Counted from the stretch's first letter, positions 34,237 to 44,744 are shown. The stretch is 46,735 nucleotides of DNA from Cohaesibacter sp. (GCA_025800105.1 JAOXSG010000611.1:1-46735), one strand, 5' to 3'. Made by a program: numbers and translations. Notes: generated by a model from the letters alone, not told the origin.

Positions 34237-35238
34237 TCAAGACTTTTCAGATGTTTCTTTGGTCGTTGGCTGACTTTGCCCTGCGCTCAAGGCTTGTTTG
34301 GCAAGGGGGTGGTGCTCTTGCACCAATTGGCGCAGTTTTTCGTCCAGAATATGGGTGTAAATCTGGGTGGTGGAAATATCGGCATGGCCGAGCATTTTTT
34401 GCACCATGCGCAGATTGGCGCCATTTTGCAGCAAATGACTGGCAAAGGCATGGCGCAAGACATGGGGGGAGACCGATTTTGCCTGTAAGCCGACATCATC
34501 AGCGAGGCTTTTCAGTTCCCGGCCAAAAGCCTGACGGGTATAATGACCACTTTTGCCAAAGGAGGGAAACAGCCAGTCTGTCTCACGCATACTGCCTTTG
34601 GGCTGGTTTTGCGCTTTGATCATGGCCTGATAATGGATCATGGCATCTTTGGCGCGGTCGGATAGTGGCACCAGTCTTTCCTTGTTGCCTTTGCCAATGA
34701 CGCTTAGAAATTGCCCATCCAAATGAGCCGCAGATGCTGGTAGCGAGACCAGCTCGGAGACGCGCAAGCCTGTTGCATAAAGCACTTCGAGCAAGACATA
34801 GAGGCGCAAGGCGCGCAATTGGCGCTTTGGTGTGGGGCCTTCAAAACTGGCATTGAAGCGAGCGGCCTCGATCAGGCGGTCAACCTCTTCGATGCTGAGA
34901 ATTTTGGGCAAAGGGCGATTGCGTTTGGGGGCTTGCAAGGTGGTGGACGGATCGTCTTGGCGCAGGCCTTCGCGATAGAGAAAGCGAAAAATCTGGCGCA
35001 GGGACGAGAGCTTTCTTGCTGCGCTGGAAGGGGCAATGCCCCGGCTTTGTAAATCAACAAGGAAGGCGCGCAAATGATCAGGGCTGGCGGTTTCAAAGCT
35101 GCTATTTTGCTGGCCAAGAAAATCGGATAGATCTTTCAGATCGCGCTGATAGGCCTCTAAGGTATTGAGGGCGGCACCGCGTTCGGCACTTAGCATATCG
35201 AGATAAAGCCTGATCAGACGGGCATCTATATTGGTCAT
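34237..35238 (-). CDS. xerD: Site-specific tyrosine recombinase XerD
   Basis: Tyrosine recombinase of 333 residues that with XerC resolves chromosome dimers at dif. N-terminal SAM-like core-binding domain (about 1-100); catalytic domain with the first Arg in YATGLRVSELVSL, HVLRHAFASHLL containing His and the second Arg, and LGHADISTTQIYTH with the third His and the nucleophilic Tyr. Its location next to aroK and accA away from any phage gene supports the housekeeping XerD rather than a phage integrase. Confidence 0.93.
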   Translation of the reverse strand: MTNIDARLIRLYLDMLSAERGAALNTLEAYQRDLKDLSDFLGQQNSSFETASPDHLRAFLVDLQSRGIAPSSAARKLSSLRQIFRFLYREGLRQDDPSTTLQAPKRNRPLPKILSIEEVDRLIEAARFNASFEGPTPKRQLRALRLYVLLEVLYATGLRVSELVSLPASAAHLDGQFLSVIGKGNKERLVPLSDRAKDAMIHYQAMIKAQNQPKGSMRETDWLFPSFGKSGHYTRQAFGRELKSLADDVGLQAKSVSPHVLRHAFASHLLQNGANLRMVQKMLGHADISTTQIYTHILDEKLRQLVQEHHPLAKQALSAGQSQPTTKETSEKS

Positions 35239-35272
35239 GCTTGTTTCTTGGGTTTTTATGCTCTGGTCCGGT

Positions 35273-35416
35273 TTATGGGCGCAGGTCTTTGGCAGGGATG
35301 CGGATCGTTACTTCTTTTGGCTCTGGTTTGACAAAATTGGCAAGGGCAAACATGCCGCCATAGCCGATGCCTCCAAGAATGAGCAATGTGATGAGAAATT
35401 TCGCAATTGATGGCAT
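35273..35416 (-). CDS. Small conserved membrane peptide (47 residues)
   Basis: Reading frame of 47 codons: one transmembrane helix (FLITLLILGGIGYGGMFALANF, about residues 7-28, written here as its two halves FLITLLILGG and IGYGGMFALANF), then a short charged tail ending PAKDLRP. AGAGGG precedes the ATG at the correct distance. It lies 34 bases upstream of xerD on the same strand, and a similar peptide occupies this place between xerD and aroK in related genomes to my recollection. Function unknown. Confidence 0.8.
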   Translation of the reverse strand: MPSIAKFLITLLILGGIGYGGMFALANFVKPEPKEVTIRIPAKDLRP

Positions 35417-35631
35417 TGCATCCCTCTTGTTGGTTTTGTTTATCCGCTTTGTTTATGCTGCAACATTGGAGTGAGCATAGCATTGTTTTTTTGGAAAAAG
35501 CGATTTTTTTGCCACTCAAGTGATTGGAAGGGACGATATGGGCCATCAATGCTTATTGCTTGCTTGACAGGGGGGCGACAAACCAGCCAATGAGAGGGCA
35601 AGGTTCATAATGCAGGTAAGGACGAGAGAGC

Positions 35632-36231
35632 GTGGTGTCTAAAAATCAGCCAGAGAACGGTCAAGTTGGGAGCGGGCGCGAAGCTGCTCTTGTGCAAGCC
35701 CTTGGGGGGCGGCCTATCATTCTTGTTGGTTTGATGGGGGCGGGCAAAACCACCATTGGTCGTCGTTTGGCAAAAAGGCTGGATATCGCTTTTCGCGATG
35801 CGGATCACGAAATTGAAGCGGCTGCCAATTTAAGTGTGGCCGAGATTTTTGCCCAGCATGGAGAAGCGCATTTTCGCGACGGCGAAAAAAAGGTTATTGC
35901 GCGTCTTCTGGATGAAGGCGCTCATGTTCTGGCAACTGGTGGCGGGGCCTGGATGAATGAGCAAACCCGCGCCGCCGTTGCTGAGCGTGGCATCTCTGTT
36001 TGGCTGAAAGCTGAGTTTGATATTTTGATGGAGCGGGTGCGCAGACGCTCTCACCGTCCCTTGTTGCAAGATCCGGACCCAGAAGGGGTAATGCAGCGTC
36101 TGATCGACGAGCGCTATCCGGTTTATTCGCAGGCCAATGTGACCGTTCTATCGCGTGATGTGCCCCATGAAGCCATTGTCAGCGCGGTGGTTGAGGCGCT
36201 TGAAGACTATGTCAAGCAGCATCCTGTTTAG
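35632..36231 (+). CDS. aroK: Shikimate kinase
   Basis: Phosphorylates shikimate at O3 in aromatic amino-acid synthesis; 199 residues. P-loop GLMGAGKTTIGRRLA, substrate-site DADHEIE and FRDGEKKVI, GGGAWM, and lid RRSHRPLL are all present. The N-terminal 25 residues are an extension common in alphaproteobacteria. The start is a GTG at 35632 following AAGGACGAGAGAGC. It is followed by aroB 83 bases later. Confidence 0.96.
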   Translation: MVSKNQPENGQVGSGREAALVQALGGRPIILVGLMGAGKTTIGRRLAKRLDIAFRDADHEIEAAANLSVAEIFAQHGEAHFRDGEKKVIARLLDEGAHVLATGGGAWMNEQTRAAVAERGISVWLKAEFDILMERVRRRSHRPLLQDPDPEGVMQRLIDERYPVYSQANVTVLSRDVPHEAIVSAVVEALEDYVKQHPV

Positions 36232-36314
36232 GACCACGGTCTTCAATAAGGATCAGGGCCTTTCAAGTCCTCTTTTGATGATTATATAACAGCGTGATGA
36301 GTGAAGGAAAAAGC

Positions 36315-37448
36315 ATGTCTGAAACCAGTGCGAATGAAAGTCGCCTTGTTCGTGTCGAGCTGGGGGAGCGCAGTTATGATATTCAGATTGGCCGCAATCT
36401 TTTGGCTGGACTGGGCGAGACATTTGCAGAGCTTTTTCCCGGAGCCAAAGCTGCGATTTTGACCGATGAGACCGTCGCAGGATTGCATTTACTGAGTGTT
36501 GAAAAAAGTTTGCAGGCGGCTGGTATCGAGAGCCATAGCATTGTGTTGCCAGCGGGCGAGAAAACCAAAAGCTATGAAGGTTTGACCCGTGCTTGTGATG
36601 CGGTGCTGGATACACGGCTGGAGCGGGGCGATCTGGTGATTGCACTGGGTGGTGGCGTCATTGGTGATTTGGCGGGCTTTGTGGCTGGTATCATTCGCCG
36701 TGGTATGCGTTTTGTGCAGGTGCCCACCACGCTTTTGTCGCAAGTGGATAGTTCGGTCGGTGGTAAAACCGGTATCAATAGTGGACATGGGAAAAATCTG
36801 ATTGGTCTGTTTCATCAGCCAAGTCTGGTTCTGGCCGATACCAGTGTGCTTGATACCTTGCCGCGTCGTGATTTTGCCGCAGGCTATGCGGAAGTGGCAA
36901 AATATGGCCTGATCAATGATCCGGCCTTTTTTGCCTGGCTTGAAGACAATTGGTCTGAGATTTTTAACGGTGGGTCTGCCCGTGAAGAGGCGATTGCGCG
37001 CTCCTGTCAGGCCAAGGCTGATGTTGTGGCCGCAGATGAGCGCGAATCGGGTCAACGGGCCTTGCTCAATCTGGGGCATACCTTTGGTCATGCGCTGGAA
37101 GGCATGGCGGAGTATGATGCGAAGCGCCTTGTGCATGGGGAAGGGGTCGCCATTGGCATGGTTCTGGCCCATGAATTTTCTGCGCGCCTTGGTTTGTGTG
37201 ATCCAGCTGTCACTCAGCGGGTGATTACCCATCTCAAAGCCGTTGGTTTGCCAACGCGTATTGATGACATTCCCGGTCAAAAGCCGGGGGCAGATCTTTT
37301 GATGGATTTCATTGCGCAGGACAAGAAAGTCTCGCGTGGCAATCTGACTTTCATTCTCACCCGTGGTTTGGGTCAATCCTTTGTCGAAAAGGGCGTGGAT
37401 CCGGTGGTGGTGCGCGCATTTTTGGCCGAGAAATTGGCTGAAAACTGA
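36315..37448 (+). CDS. aroB: 3-dehydroquinate synthase
   Basis: Converts DAHP to 3-dehydroquinate, the second step of the shikimate pathway, using NAD and a divalent metal; 377 residues from the chosen start. NAD-binding GGGVIGDLAGFVAG, QVPTTLLSQVDSSVGGKTGIN, metal-site Glu in GYAEVAKYG and His in LNLGHTFGHALE and HGEGVAIGM are intact. The ATG at 36315 has GAAGGAAAAAGC in front, better than the GTG/ATG seven codons upstream. Co-transcribed with aroK. Confidence 0.96.
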   Translation: MSETSANESRLVRVELGERSYDIQIGRNLLAGLGETFAELFPGAKAAILTDETVAGLHLLSVEKSLQAAGIESHSIVLPAGEKTKSYEGLTRACDAVLDTRLERGDLVIALGGGVIGDLAGFVAGIIRRGMRFVQVPTTLLSQVDSSVGGKTGINSGHGKNLIGLFHQPSLVLADTSVLDTLPRRDFAAGYAEVAKYGLINDPAFFAWLEDNWSEIFNGGSAREEAIARSCQAKADVVAADERESGQRALLNLGHTFGHALEGMAEYDAKRLVHGEGVAIGMVLAHEFSARLGLCDPAVTQRVITHLKAVGLPTRIDDIPGQKPGADLLMDFIAQDKKVSRGNLTFILTRGLGQSFVEKGVDPVVVRAFLAEKLAEN

Positions 37449-37510
37449 TCTGAATGGTGCCGGGTAGGCTTTGCGTGCGGTTGGATTGTTGAACAGGGAA
37501 AGAGTGTAAG

Positions 37511-38773
37511 ATGGAAACGACTTTGTGGTTCACCTTGCTTGCCATTTTGGTGCTGATTGCCATTTCAGGCTTTTTCTCCGGTTCTGAAACGGCTTTGACT
37601 GCCGCCTCGCGGGCGCGGATGCATCAAAAGGAAAAAAGCGGCGAAGAGCGGGCAAAGGTTGTCAACCAATTGCTGCAAATGCGCGAGCGGTTGATTGGTT
37701 CCTTGTTGCTTGGCAACAATCTGGTCAATATTTTGGCCTCGGCCTTGGCAACCAGTTTGTTTTTGACGGTGTTTGGTGAGGCTGGCGTTGTTTATGCCAC
37801 ATTGGTCATGACGCTGGTGGTGCTGGTTTTTGCCGAAGTGTTGCCCAAGACATGGGCCATTTCCAACCCCGATTCTTTTGCGTTGCGTGTGGCGCCGGTG
37901 GTTCGGGTGGTGACGCTGGTTTTTGGTCCTTTTGTGATTACGGTTGAATGGGTTGTGGTACGTTTGTTGCGCCTGCTTGGCGTGGATACCAAAAACACCC
38001 CCATTTTGTCCGGTCAGGACGAGCTGCGCGGTGCGGTGGATTTGCTGCATATGGAAGGCAGTGTGGTCAAGGATGATCGTGACCGCTTTGATGGCTTGCT
38101 GGATCTGGAAGAGCTGGATGTCTCTGATATTATGGTCCATCGCACCAATATGCTCTCGCTTGATGTTGATGCGGGATCCGAGGCCATTGTCGAGCAAGTG
38201 CTGAAAAGTCCCTATACGCGCATTCCGCTTTGGCAGGATGAGCAGGATAATTTTGTCGGTGTGCTCCATGCCAAGGATTTGTTGCGGGCTCTGGCGCGGG
38301 TCAAAGGGGATGCGTCGCAGCTCAATATTATGGATGAAGTGAACGAGCCGTGGTTTGTGCCCGATACCACCAATCTCAAAGCCCAGCTCAATGCTTTTTT
38401 GAAGCGCAAAAGCCATTTTGCACTGGTCGTGGATGAATATGGCGAAGTGATGGGGCTGGTGACGTTGGAAGATATCATTGAAGAGATTGTCGGTGATATT
38501 TCCGATGAGCATGACATCGATATGAAAGGCGTGCGGCAGGAGCCTGATGGCTCGGTTATTGTGGATGGCACGGTGCCAACACGCGATTTGAACCGGGCTT
38601 TTGACTGGAAATTACCAGAAGAAGAAGCCACGACCATTGCCGGATTGGTGATCCATGAAGCGCGGCAAATTCCTGAACCCGGTCAAGGTTTTACCTTTTA
38701 TAATTTCCGTTTTCGGGTGTTGCGCAAGGAGCGGAACCAAATCATGTCCCTAAGGGTTACGCCTGTGCGATAG
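37511..38773 (+). CDS. CNNM/CorC (HlyC family) protein with CBS domains
   Basis: Membrane protein of 420 residues. DUF21/CNNM transmembrane domain (about 1-180, four helices, with FFSGSETALTAASRARM), a CBS pair (about 205-325, including DIMVHRTNMLSLD and HFALVVDEYGEVMGLVTLED), and a C-terminal CorC/HlyC FAD-binding-like domain (about 345-418). Relatives are involved in magnesium/cobalt transport. It lies 62 bases downstream of aroB, a common arrangement in this order of bacteria. Confidence 0.94.
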   Translation: METTLWFTLLAILVLIAISGFFSGSETALTAASRARMHQKEKSGEERAKVVNQLLQMRERLIGSLLLGNNLVNILASALATSLFLTVFGEAGVVYATLVMTLVVLVFAEVLPKTWAISNPDSFALRVAPVVRVVTLVFGPFVITVEWVVVRLLRLLGVDTKNTPILSGQDELRGAVDLLHMEGSVVKDDRDRFDGLLDLEELDVSDIMVHRTNMLSLDVDAGSEAIVEQVLKSPYTRIPLWQDEQDNFVGVLHAKDLLRALARVKGDASQLNIMDEVNEPWFVPDTTNLKAQLNAFLKRKSHFALVVDEYGEVMGLVTLEDIIEEIVGDISDEHDIDMKGVRQEPDGSVIVDGTVPTRDLNRAFDWKLPEEEATTIAGLVIHEARQIPEPGQGFTFYNFRFRVLRKERNQIMSLRVTPVR

Positions 38774-38779
38774 CTTGCG

Positions 38780-39418
38780 TTATTCCGTCGGTTTTTTTGT
38801 GACGAATATAGATTTATTGTCAAAAAAATCGAGGGCTTTTATCGTTGCCGGTCTTTGCTTGATTGTCTCGCTCCAGCGCGCGACATTGTGATCCTTTTGA
38901 AGCGATAAGCCCAAATGGTCGCATTCATTGATCCATGCAAAGAGCGCGATATCCGCTATGCTATAGACATTTGCACATAGAAAATTCTGGTTCTCCAAGT
39001 GCCTGTTTAGATAGGCAATCGAGGTTTGGGCAATTGATCTATAATGGGTAAGTGCGTCCGCATTTGGCGCTTTTGCAATTGCTGACCAATATTCCACTTG
39101 TCCAAAATATGGCCCTTGAGAAGATGCCTGATAAAAAAGCCATGTGTTGATTATATCGATGTTTTCTGCGCTCTTTGTCAGGCCCCAGTTTGCCTTTTTG
39201 GCCAGATAGAGAAGGATGGCGTTGGATTCTGCCAGTATATGGCCCTTATCGGCAATGACAGGGACTTTTCCGGCGGGGTTCAAGGCGCGAAAGTGGCTGT
39301 TGTGTTGTTCTCCTTTTCGAATATTGATGGGAATGAAATCATAATCGATGCCTGTTTCCAGCAAGCACATCAAAATTTTGAGCGAATTCACCGTGTTATA
39401 GCCATAGAATTTTAGCAT
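38780..39418 (-). CDS. Glutathione S-transferase family protein
   Basis: Thioredoxin-like N-terminal domain (about 1-80; LNPAGKVPVIADKG and ESNAILLYLAKK are the glutathione-site signatures) and an all-helical C-terminal domain (YSIADIALFAWI). Length 212 from the ATG at 39418, which has GGGAG upstream; a longer frame to 39454 is less likely. It interrupts the backbone between the CNNM gene and bolA and is convergent with the former by six bases. Substrate unknown. Confidence 0.88.
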   Translation of the reverse strand: MLKFYGYNTVNSLKILMCLLETGIDYDFIPINIRKGEQHNSHFRALNPAGKVPVIADKGHILAESNAILLYLAKKANWGLTKSAENIDIINTWLFYQASSQGPYFGQVEYWSAIAKAPNADALTHYRSIAQTSIAYLNRHLENQNFLCANVYSIADIALFAWINECDHLGLSLQKDHNVARWSETIKQRPATIKALDFFDNKSIFVTKKPTE

Positions 39419-39514
39419 GATGATGCGCTCCCTTTTGTCGGCTGATCTGGTCATGGCAAAGGGCGCAGAGGGTTGTTTTCCTTCTCCGCCTTTTGTGATA
39501 GAGTGCAGCCCCTA

Positions 39515-39775
39515 TCAAGACTTTATGATTTCCAGTTGCAGGGCATGGACCGGGCCTGCCAGCTCATCGGCAAGGGCCTCATGGACCAATCTATGGGCCT
39601 GTATTCTGGAAAGATCGGCAAAAGCTTTGGCCTGGATTTTGATGGCAAAGTGGGTTTCGCCCCCTTCGCGCCAGCCTCCATGGCCTCGGTGTTTTTCCGA
39701 TTCGTCTATGACTTGTAGAAAGTCAGGCTGTAGTTGATGAGTGAGTTTTTTCTCGATTGTATGCTTGACGGTCAT
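39515..39775 (-). CDS. BolA family protein
   Basis: BolA-fold protein of 86 residues. Recognisable pieces: DESEKHRGHGGW, ETHFAIKI, and RIQAHRLVHEAL with the conserved His that helps bind an iron-sulfur cluster with monothiol glutaredoxin. The frame is open far upstream, but the start is set at ATG 39775, where the family begins. It is divergent from the J-domain protein gene with 87 bases between, the usual neighbour pair in alphaproteobacteria. Confidence 0.93.
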   Translation of the reverse strand: MTVKHTIEKKLTHQLQPDFLQVIDESEKHRGHGGWREGGETHFAIKIQAKAFADLSRIQAHRLVHEALADELAGPVHALQLEIIKS

Positions 39776-39862
39776 GGCTAACAATGGTGAATTGTTGGAC
39801 TTCAATTTCCAAGGTGATTTACACCTTACCAAAACTGGCGCTGCGGAAACTAAACTAGATAA

Positions 39863-40492
39863 ATGAAACTGGATTCGAAACTCTTCGACTCGATTCGCAT
39901 CAAGCCTGCGGTCGAACGTCGCAAAAAGCAAGAAGAAGCTGAAAAATGCGAGTGGCCCGATTGTGACAAGCAAGGGGGATGCAAGGCTCCCAAGCGTGGT
40001 GGCGGGCCAAAAGCCTTTCATAATTTCTGTGCGGCTCATGCGCGGGAATTTAATGTCAATTATGATTATTTTTCCGGTATGGATGATGACGTGGCCGAGG
40101 ACGCAACCAAAAGTGCGGCTACGGGGGATCGTCCGACATGGAAAATGGGGGTTAATGCCTGGGGCAATGAAACTCATAGAGCTGGGGAAACACGGGGCAA
40201 AAGCTGGGAGGCCAGCGGTTTTTCCGATGGGCATCGGCAACGGGCGGCGGAGCGCGAAAGACGTCGCTCACGCCATTCCAACCAGACGCGCAAATTGCGC
40301 CCTCTGGAAGCCAAGGCTTTTGAGACTTTGGGCCTTAGCTTGCCTGCCAGCAATGATGACGTGAAGCGGGCCTATAAACGGCTTTTGAAAGAAAATCACC
40401 CCGATCTAAACAAAGGAGATCGGGCTTGTGAGGAGCGTTTGCAGGCGGTTATTGCCGCTTATAACACCCTTAAAGCTGGTGGTTATGTCTGA
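39863..40492 (+). CDS. J-domain (DnaJ-like) protein with N-terminal cysteine motif
   Basis: Protein of 209 residues. The J domain is at the C-terminus (about 145-205) with the HPD tripeptide in KENHPDLNKGD, needed to stimulate an Hsp70 ATPase. The N-terminal half has a probable metal-binding cluster: CEWPDC, GGC and NFCAAHAREFN, with about 25 residues between. The middle is polar and probably disordered. This architecture is conserved in alphaproteobacteria next to bolA and cobS. The client is unknown. Confidence 0.92.
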   Translation: MKLDSKLFDSIRIKPAVERRKKQEEAEKCEWPDCDKQGGCKAPKRGGGPKAFHNFCAAHAREFNVNYDYFSGMDDDVAEDATKSAATGDRPTWKMGVNAWGNETHRAGETRGKSWEASGFSDGHRQRAAERERRRSRHSNQTRKLRPLEAKAFETLGLSLPASNDDVKRAYKRLLKENHPDLNKGDRACEERLQAVIAAYNTLKAGGYV

Positions 40493-40522
40493 TTGGGCAG
40501 TTTTTGTGTAAGACTTTGTGAG

Positions 40523-40557
40523 ATGCTGCAAGATTGATCCTGTCGATTTTGCGGCAT
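40523..40557 (+). terminator. Terminator of the J-domain gene
   Basis: ATGCTGCAA / TTGCGGCAT stem (one G-T) followed by TTTTTTT, 30 bases after the stop. The remaining 220 bases to cobS show no gene and no cobalamin riboswitch box. Confidence 0.8.
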
Positions 40558-40784
40558 TTTTTTGTGCTTTTGTTCGCATATGTGTTGCTTGTTGGTTGTA
40601 AGGTAACAGCCCATCCCAAAAAATACATAGGGCCTCTTAATTCTGTTTCCCTTTATGCTCTGTTTGCATTAAGTTGCCGGTCAAAAGACTGACCTACATC
40701 CCGTTCGCCTCTTGCATATGGCCTTTCTATGATCAATGACAGGCTGATAAAAACAAGGGGCGCACTGTTACCCAGAGCAATGAA

Positions 40785-41759
40785 ATGAATCATATGAGTC
40801 AAGAAATCGCCAATATGCCTGATACCGAAGTGTCTGTTCGGGAGGTTTTTGGTCTGGATGTCGATTTGATGGTTCCGGCTTATTCCATAGCCAGCGACCA
40901 TGTGCCTGATCTTGATCCCGATTATCGCTTTGATCGGGAAACCACGTTGGCGATTTTGGCCGGTTTCCAGCATAATCGCCGCGTGATGATTTCCGGCTAT
41001 CACGGCACGGGTAAATCTTCTCATATCGAGCAGGTGGCTGCGCGTTTGAACTGGCCTTGTGTGCGTGTGAACCTTGATAGCCATATTTCGCGGATTGATC
41101 TGGTGGGCAAGGATGCCATTGTCTTGAAAGATGGCAAGCAGATCACCGAGTTTCGGGATGGCATTTTGCCATGGGCTTTGCAAAATAATGTGGCTTTGGT
41201 GTTTGACGAATATGATGCCGGTCGTCCGGATGTGATGTTTGTCATTCAGCGCGTTCTGGAAGTGGCGGGTCGCCTGACGCTTTTGGATCAGAACCGGGTT
41301 ATCCGCCCGCATCCAGCTTTCCGTTTGTTTGCCACGGCCAATACTGTTGGCCTTGGGGATACGTCTGGTCTGTATCATGGCACCCAGCAGATCAACCAGG
41401 GCCAGATGGACCGTTGGTCGATTGTGACCACGCTGAATTATCTGCCCCATGACAATGAGGTTGATATTGTCAGCGCCAAGGTCAAAAGCCTTTCTGGTGA
41501 CGATGCCTCCAAAATGGTACGCGTGGCCGATTTGACCCGCAATGCCTTTATGAATGGGGATTTGTCAACTGTGATGAGCCCGCGCAGCGTCATTACATGG
41601 GCCGAGAATGCCAAGATTTTTGGTGATGTTGGCTTTGCTTTCCGGGTGACGTTCCTCAATAAATGCGATGAATTGGAGCAACCTTTGGTGGCGGAATTTT
41701 ATCAACGCTGCTTTGGCGAGGATTTGCCCAATTCTGCCTTGAATGTTGCAGTAAGCTAG
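40785..41759 (+). CDS. cobS: Aerobic cobaltochelatase subunit CobS
   Basis: AAA+ subunit of the CobNST complex that inserts cobalt into hydrogenobyrinic acid diamide with ATP. Walker [11 protein letters not shown], Walker [11 protein letters not shown], sensor-type [11 protein letters not shown] and the arginine-finger region MSPRSVITW are present; 324 residues, standard length. Followed by cobT after 82 bases. CobN is not in the window. Confidence 0.96.
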   Translation: MNHMSQEIANMPDTEVSVREVFGLDVDLMVPAYSIASDHVPDLDPDYRFDRETTLAILAGFQHNRRVMISGYHGTGKSSHIEQVAARLNWPCVRVNLDSHISRIDLVGKDAIVLKDGKQITEFRDGILPWALQNNVALVFDEYDAGRPDVMFVIQRVLEVAGRLTLLDQNRVIRPHPAFRLFATANTVGLGDTSGLYHGTQQINQGQMDRWSIVTTLNYLPHDNEVDIVSAKVKSLSGDDASKMVRVADLTRNAFMNGDLSTVMSPRSVITWAENAKIFGDVGFAFRVTFLNKCDELEQPLVAEFYQRCFGEDLPNSALNVAVS

Positions 41760-41841
41760 GGGCGTTGGCCCCGGCTTTTTGCTTCTCATTCTATCATTTT
41801 GTTTCTCGCTTTGTCGCGTCCGCGTTCAAGAGGTCCGTTCA

Positions 41842-43740
41842 ATGTCAGGCAAGCCGCATCAAAAATTGCATGGTCAGGTTGATCCCAATCAGGCATTCAA
41901 GCGCTCTGTTGGTGGCACGCTGAAAGCGATTGCCGGGCATGGGGAGCTGGAAGTACATTTCTCTGGTGACCGGGCTATTTTGACGCAAAAAAGTGCTCGT
42001 TTGCCGGAGCCTGTGCGCAATTTGACGCCGGAAGCGGCGGCGATTGTGCGTGGTCAGGCCGATTCCTTGGCTTTGAAAGTGGCGTGCCATAATTCGCAAA
42101 TTCACGCCAAGCATGTGCCAGATGGTGCGCGTGCCAAAAGTGTGTTTGATGCGATGGAGCAGGCGCGGGTCGAGAGCATTGGTGCGCGGCAAATGCAAGG
42201 GTTGGCCCATAATGTGGCCGCTATGCTGGAAGATCGCTATAGTCGTATTTCTCCGCCAGATAGCAGTAGCCCGCAAGAGGCTCCGCTGGATCATGTCCTC
42301 TCCCTGTTGGTTCGTGAGCGCCTGAGCGGTATGCCCATTCCGCCTTCGGCGCAAAATCTGGTTGCACAATGGCGCGACTGGGTGGAGCAGATGGCGGGAG
42401 AGGGGCTGGAAAAGCTGGAAGATGATATTCTGGATCAGGCCCGTTTTGCGCGTCGCTTGCGCCGGCTTTTGTCTGACCTTGAGGTTGCCGATGATATGGG
42501 CGGCGATCCTGAGGAAAGCGAAGAAAATGGCGATGATGCAGAAAGTGGTGAAAATCAGGATAGCCAGCAGGATCAGACCAGTGAAGATGCCAATCAGGGT
42601 GAGCAGCAACTAGAAGAGCAGCAGGATCAATCTGCGCAGGATACCGAGGCTGGCGAGAGCGAGGTTCAGGATCGCTCCCTTGAAATGCAGGATATTGACG
42701 ATCAGTCAAGTGATGAGACGCGGGAAAACCTGCCGCCGCGTGATTATGGCCGCAATGAGCCGCAGAGCGATTATCATATTTACAGCAAGGCATTTGACGA
42801 GATTATTGCTGCGGAAGATTTGTGTGAAGCGGCAGAGCTGGACCGTTTGCGCTCGCAACTCGATAAGCAATTGCAGAATTTGCATAATGTTGTGGCCCGG
42901 CTTGCCAATCGTTTGCAGCGCCGGTTGCTGGCCCAACAAAATCGCGGTTGGGATTTTGATCTGGAAGAGGGTTTGCTTGATACTGCGCGCCTGACCCGTG
43001 TTGTCACCGATCCCATGCGTCCGCTTTCGTTCAAATGGGAGCGGGATACGGAATTTCGCGATACGGTCGTGACCTTGCTGATTGATAATTCCGGCTCTAT
43101 GCGCGGGCGGCCAATTTCCATTGCTGCGACCTGTGCTGATATTTTGGCGCGCACGCTGGAACGCTGCAATGTGAAAGTGGAGATTTTGGGCTTTACAACC
43201 AAAGCATGGAAAGGTGGCCAGTCTAGAGAGGAATGGCTAAAGGCCGGGAAATCTCCAAGCCCCGGGCGGCTGAATGATTTGCGCCATATCATCTATAAAT
43301 CGGCTGACAGCCCATGGCGGCGGTCGCGGCGCAATCTTGGCTTGATGATGCGTGAAGGCTTGTTGAAAGAGAATATTGACGGGGAAGCACTGGATTGGGC
43401 GCATAAGCGTTTGCTGGCGCGGCCTGAGCAACGCAAAATTTTGATGATGATTTCTGACGGGGCGCCGGTGGATGATTCCACTTTGTCGGTCAATCCGGGC
43501 AATTATCTGGAAAAGCATTTGCGCGAAGTGATCGAAGAGATTGAAACCCGCTCGCCTGTCAATTTGCTTGCCATCGGCATTGGCCATGATGTGACGCGTT
43601 ATTATAAACGGGCGTTGACTCTGATTGATGCGGAAGAGCTGGGTGGTGCGATGACCGAAAAGCTCGCAGAAATGTTTGACGAAAATATTTCTGATGATCG
43701 CTGGCAACAGGGCAAAACCCGCGCCCGTTCTGGTCGATGA
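41842..43740 (+). CDS. cobT: Aerobic cobaltochelatase subunit CobT
   Basis: Partner of CobS in cobalt insertion; 632 residues from the ATG at 41842, which has AAGAGG upstream. N-terminal conserved part ([12 protein letters not shown]), a very acidic Glu/Asp/Gln linker (about 215-310), and a C-terminal von Willebrand A domain with the metal-site motif [15 protein letters not shown]. The acidic linker is typical of CobT. Stop and the next start overlap by four bases. Confidence 0.96.
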   Translation: MSGKPHQKLHGQVDPNQAFKRSVGGTLKAIAGHGELEVHFSGDRAILTQKSARLPEPVRNLTPEAAAIVRGQADSLALKVACHNSQIHAKHVPDGARAKSVFDAMEQARVESIGARQMQGLAHNVAAMLEDRYSRISPPDSSSPQEAPLDHVLSLLVRERLSGMPIPPSAQNLVAQWRDWVEQMAGEGLEKLEDDILDQARFARRLRRLLSDLEVADDMGGDPEESEENGDDAESGENQDSQQDQTSEDANQGEQQLEEQQDQSAQDTEAGESEVQDRSLEMQDIDDQSSDETRENLPPRDYGRNEPQSDYHIYSKAFDEIIAAEDLCEAAELDRLRSQLDKQLQNLHNVVARLANRLQRRLLAQQNRGWDFDLEEGLLDTARLTRVVTDPMRPLSFKWERDTEFRDTVVTLLIDNSGSMRGRPISIAATCADILARTLERCNVKVEILGFTTKAWKGGQSREEWLKAGKSPSPGRLNDLRHIIYKSADSPWRRSRRNLGLMMREGLLKENIDGEALDWAHKRLLARPEQRKILMMISDGAPVDDSTLSVNPGNYLEKHLREVIEEIETRSPVNLLAIGIGHDVTRYYKRALTLIDAEELGGAMTEKLAEMFDENISDDRWQQGKTRARSGR

Positions 43741-44744
43741 GGCAGAGTTTGCGCAAACAGACTTTTCTGCTTGCGCCCTTTTTGCTCTGCGTCTTTTTTC
43801 TGGCTGAGAGCGTTTTTGCGCGTCCCTTTGTGATAGAATCCAAGCCGTTTGATGCGTTTGAACAGGGCGACCCTGCGCGCACGCAGTTTGGTAAATTGCG
43901 CTTTTTGGGCGGTCTTGAGTTGAGCAGCCCTAGTGAAGAGCATTTTGGTGGGTTGTCGGGCTTTTCCTGGATAGGGCCGGATCGCTTTTTGGCGATTACG
44001 GATCGAGGGCGCACGATCAAAGGGCGTTTGATGCTTGAGAATGGCAAGCCTGTTGGGATTGATCAGGCGGAGATTGACCGCTTGCCGGATTTTATCAAGG
44101 GCAAGCGACGCCGCAAGATGGATTCAGAAGGGCTGGATAGTGTTGGGCAGGATGTATGGGTCAGTTTTGAAGGCTCTCATGCTGTGGTGCTTTATCGCTT
44201 TGATCCATCTGGAGCGCTTCGTTTGATGAAGCGCTTGCCGCTTGCCAATGCCATCAGAGGACATAATAGCCGCAATAAAGGGTTTGAAGCTCTTGCTCTT
44301 GGTGCAGAAGGCAGCAAGCATGAGGGGGCTTTGGTGTTGATATCAGAGCGGGTGAAGGATCGATTGGTGCAGGGCTGGATTTTGCCCAAGCGCGGTATTG
44401 ATCGGTCCTATCAGGCTTTTACTTTGCCGCAGATTGGGGATTTGCGGCCCACAGATGCTGCTTTTTTGGCCAATGGGGATTTGGTGATTGTCGAGCGATC
44501 TTTTTCGCTTTTGGCTGGACTGAAAATCCAGCTTCGCCGTATTCGTGCCGGGCAGTTGAAAGCCGGGGCTTTGTCAGATGTCGAGATTTTGTTTTCCGGG
44601 GATTTGCGTTATGAGCTGGACAATCTTGAAGGATTGGCCGTGCAGGCCCTGCCGGATGGCTCATCGCTTTTGACGCTGGTGTCTGATGATAATTTCAGCC
44701 GTTTGCAAAGAAGCTTGTTGCTGCAATTCCATTTGGCCGACTAA
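43737..44744 (+). CDS. Esterase-like activity of phytase domain protein, exported
   Basis: Exported protein of 335 residues: signal peptide with [18 protein letters not shown]. The body is a beta-propeller-like domain of the type named esterase-like activity of phytase, with [21 protein letters not shown] near the start (residues about 76-96), [17 protein letters not shown] and DNLEGLAVQ. Its ATG overlaps the cobT stop, so it is translated with the cobalamin genes, as in many relatives, though no functional link to cobalamin is established. Confidence 0.9.
   Translation: MRQSLRKQTFLLAPFLLCVFFLAESVFARPFVIESKPFDAFEQGDPARTQFGKLRFLGGLELSSPSEEHFGGLSGFSWIGPDRFLAITDRGRTIKGRLMLENGKPVGIDQAEIDRLPDFIKGKRRRKMDSEGLDSVGQDVWVSFEGSHAVVLYRFDPSGALRLMKRLPLANAIRGHNSRNKGFEALALGAEGSKHEGALVLISERVKDRLVQGWILPKRGIDRSYQAFTLPQIGDLRPTDAAFLANGDLVIVERSFSLLAGLKIQLRRIRAGQLKAGALSDVEILFSGDLRYELDNLEGLAVQALPDGSSLLTLVSDDNFSRLQRSLLLQFHLAD

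Noticed and set aside
34237-35238. Phage or island integrase
   Set aside because: The gene is a tyrosine recombinase, but its context (accA, aroK) and features fit housekeeping XerD, and there are no attachment sites or phage genes nearby.
39776-40240. Upstream extension of the bolA frame
   Set aside because: The extra 155 residues lie antisense to the J-domain gene and match nothing; BolA proteins begin at the ATG chosen.
40558-40784. Cobalamin riboswitch before cobS
   Set aside because: No B12-box-like sequence or the multi-stem layout is visible in the 225 bases available.
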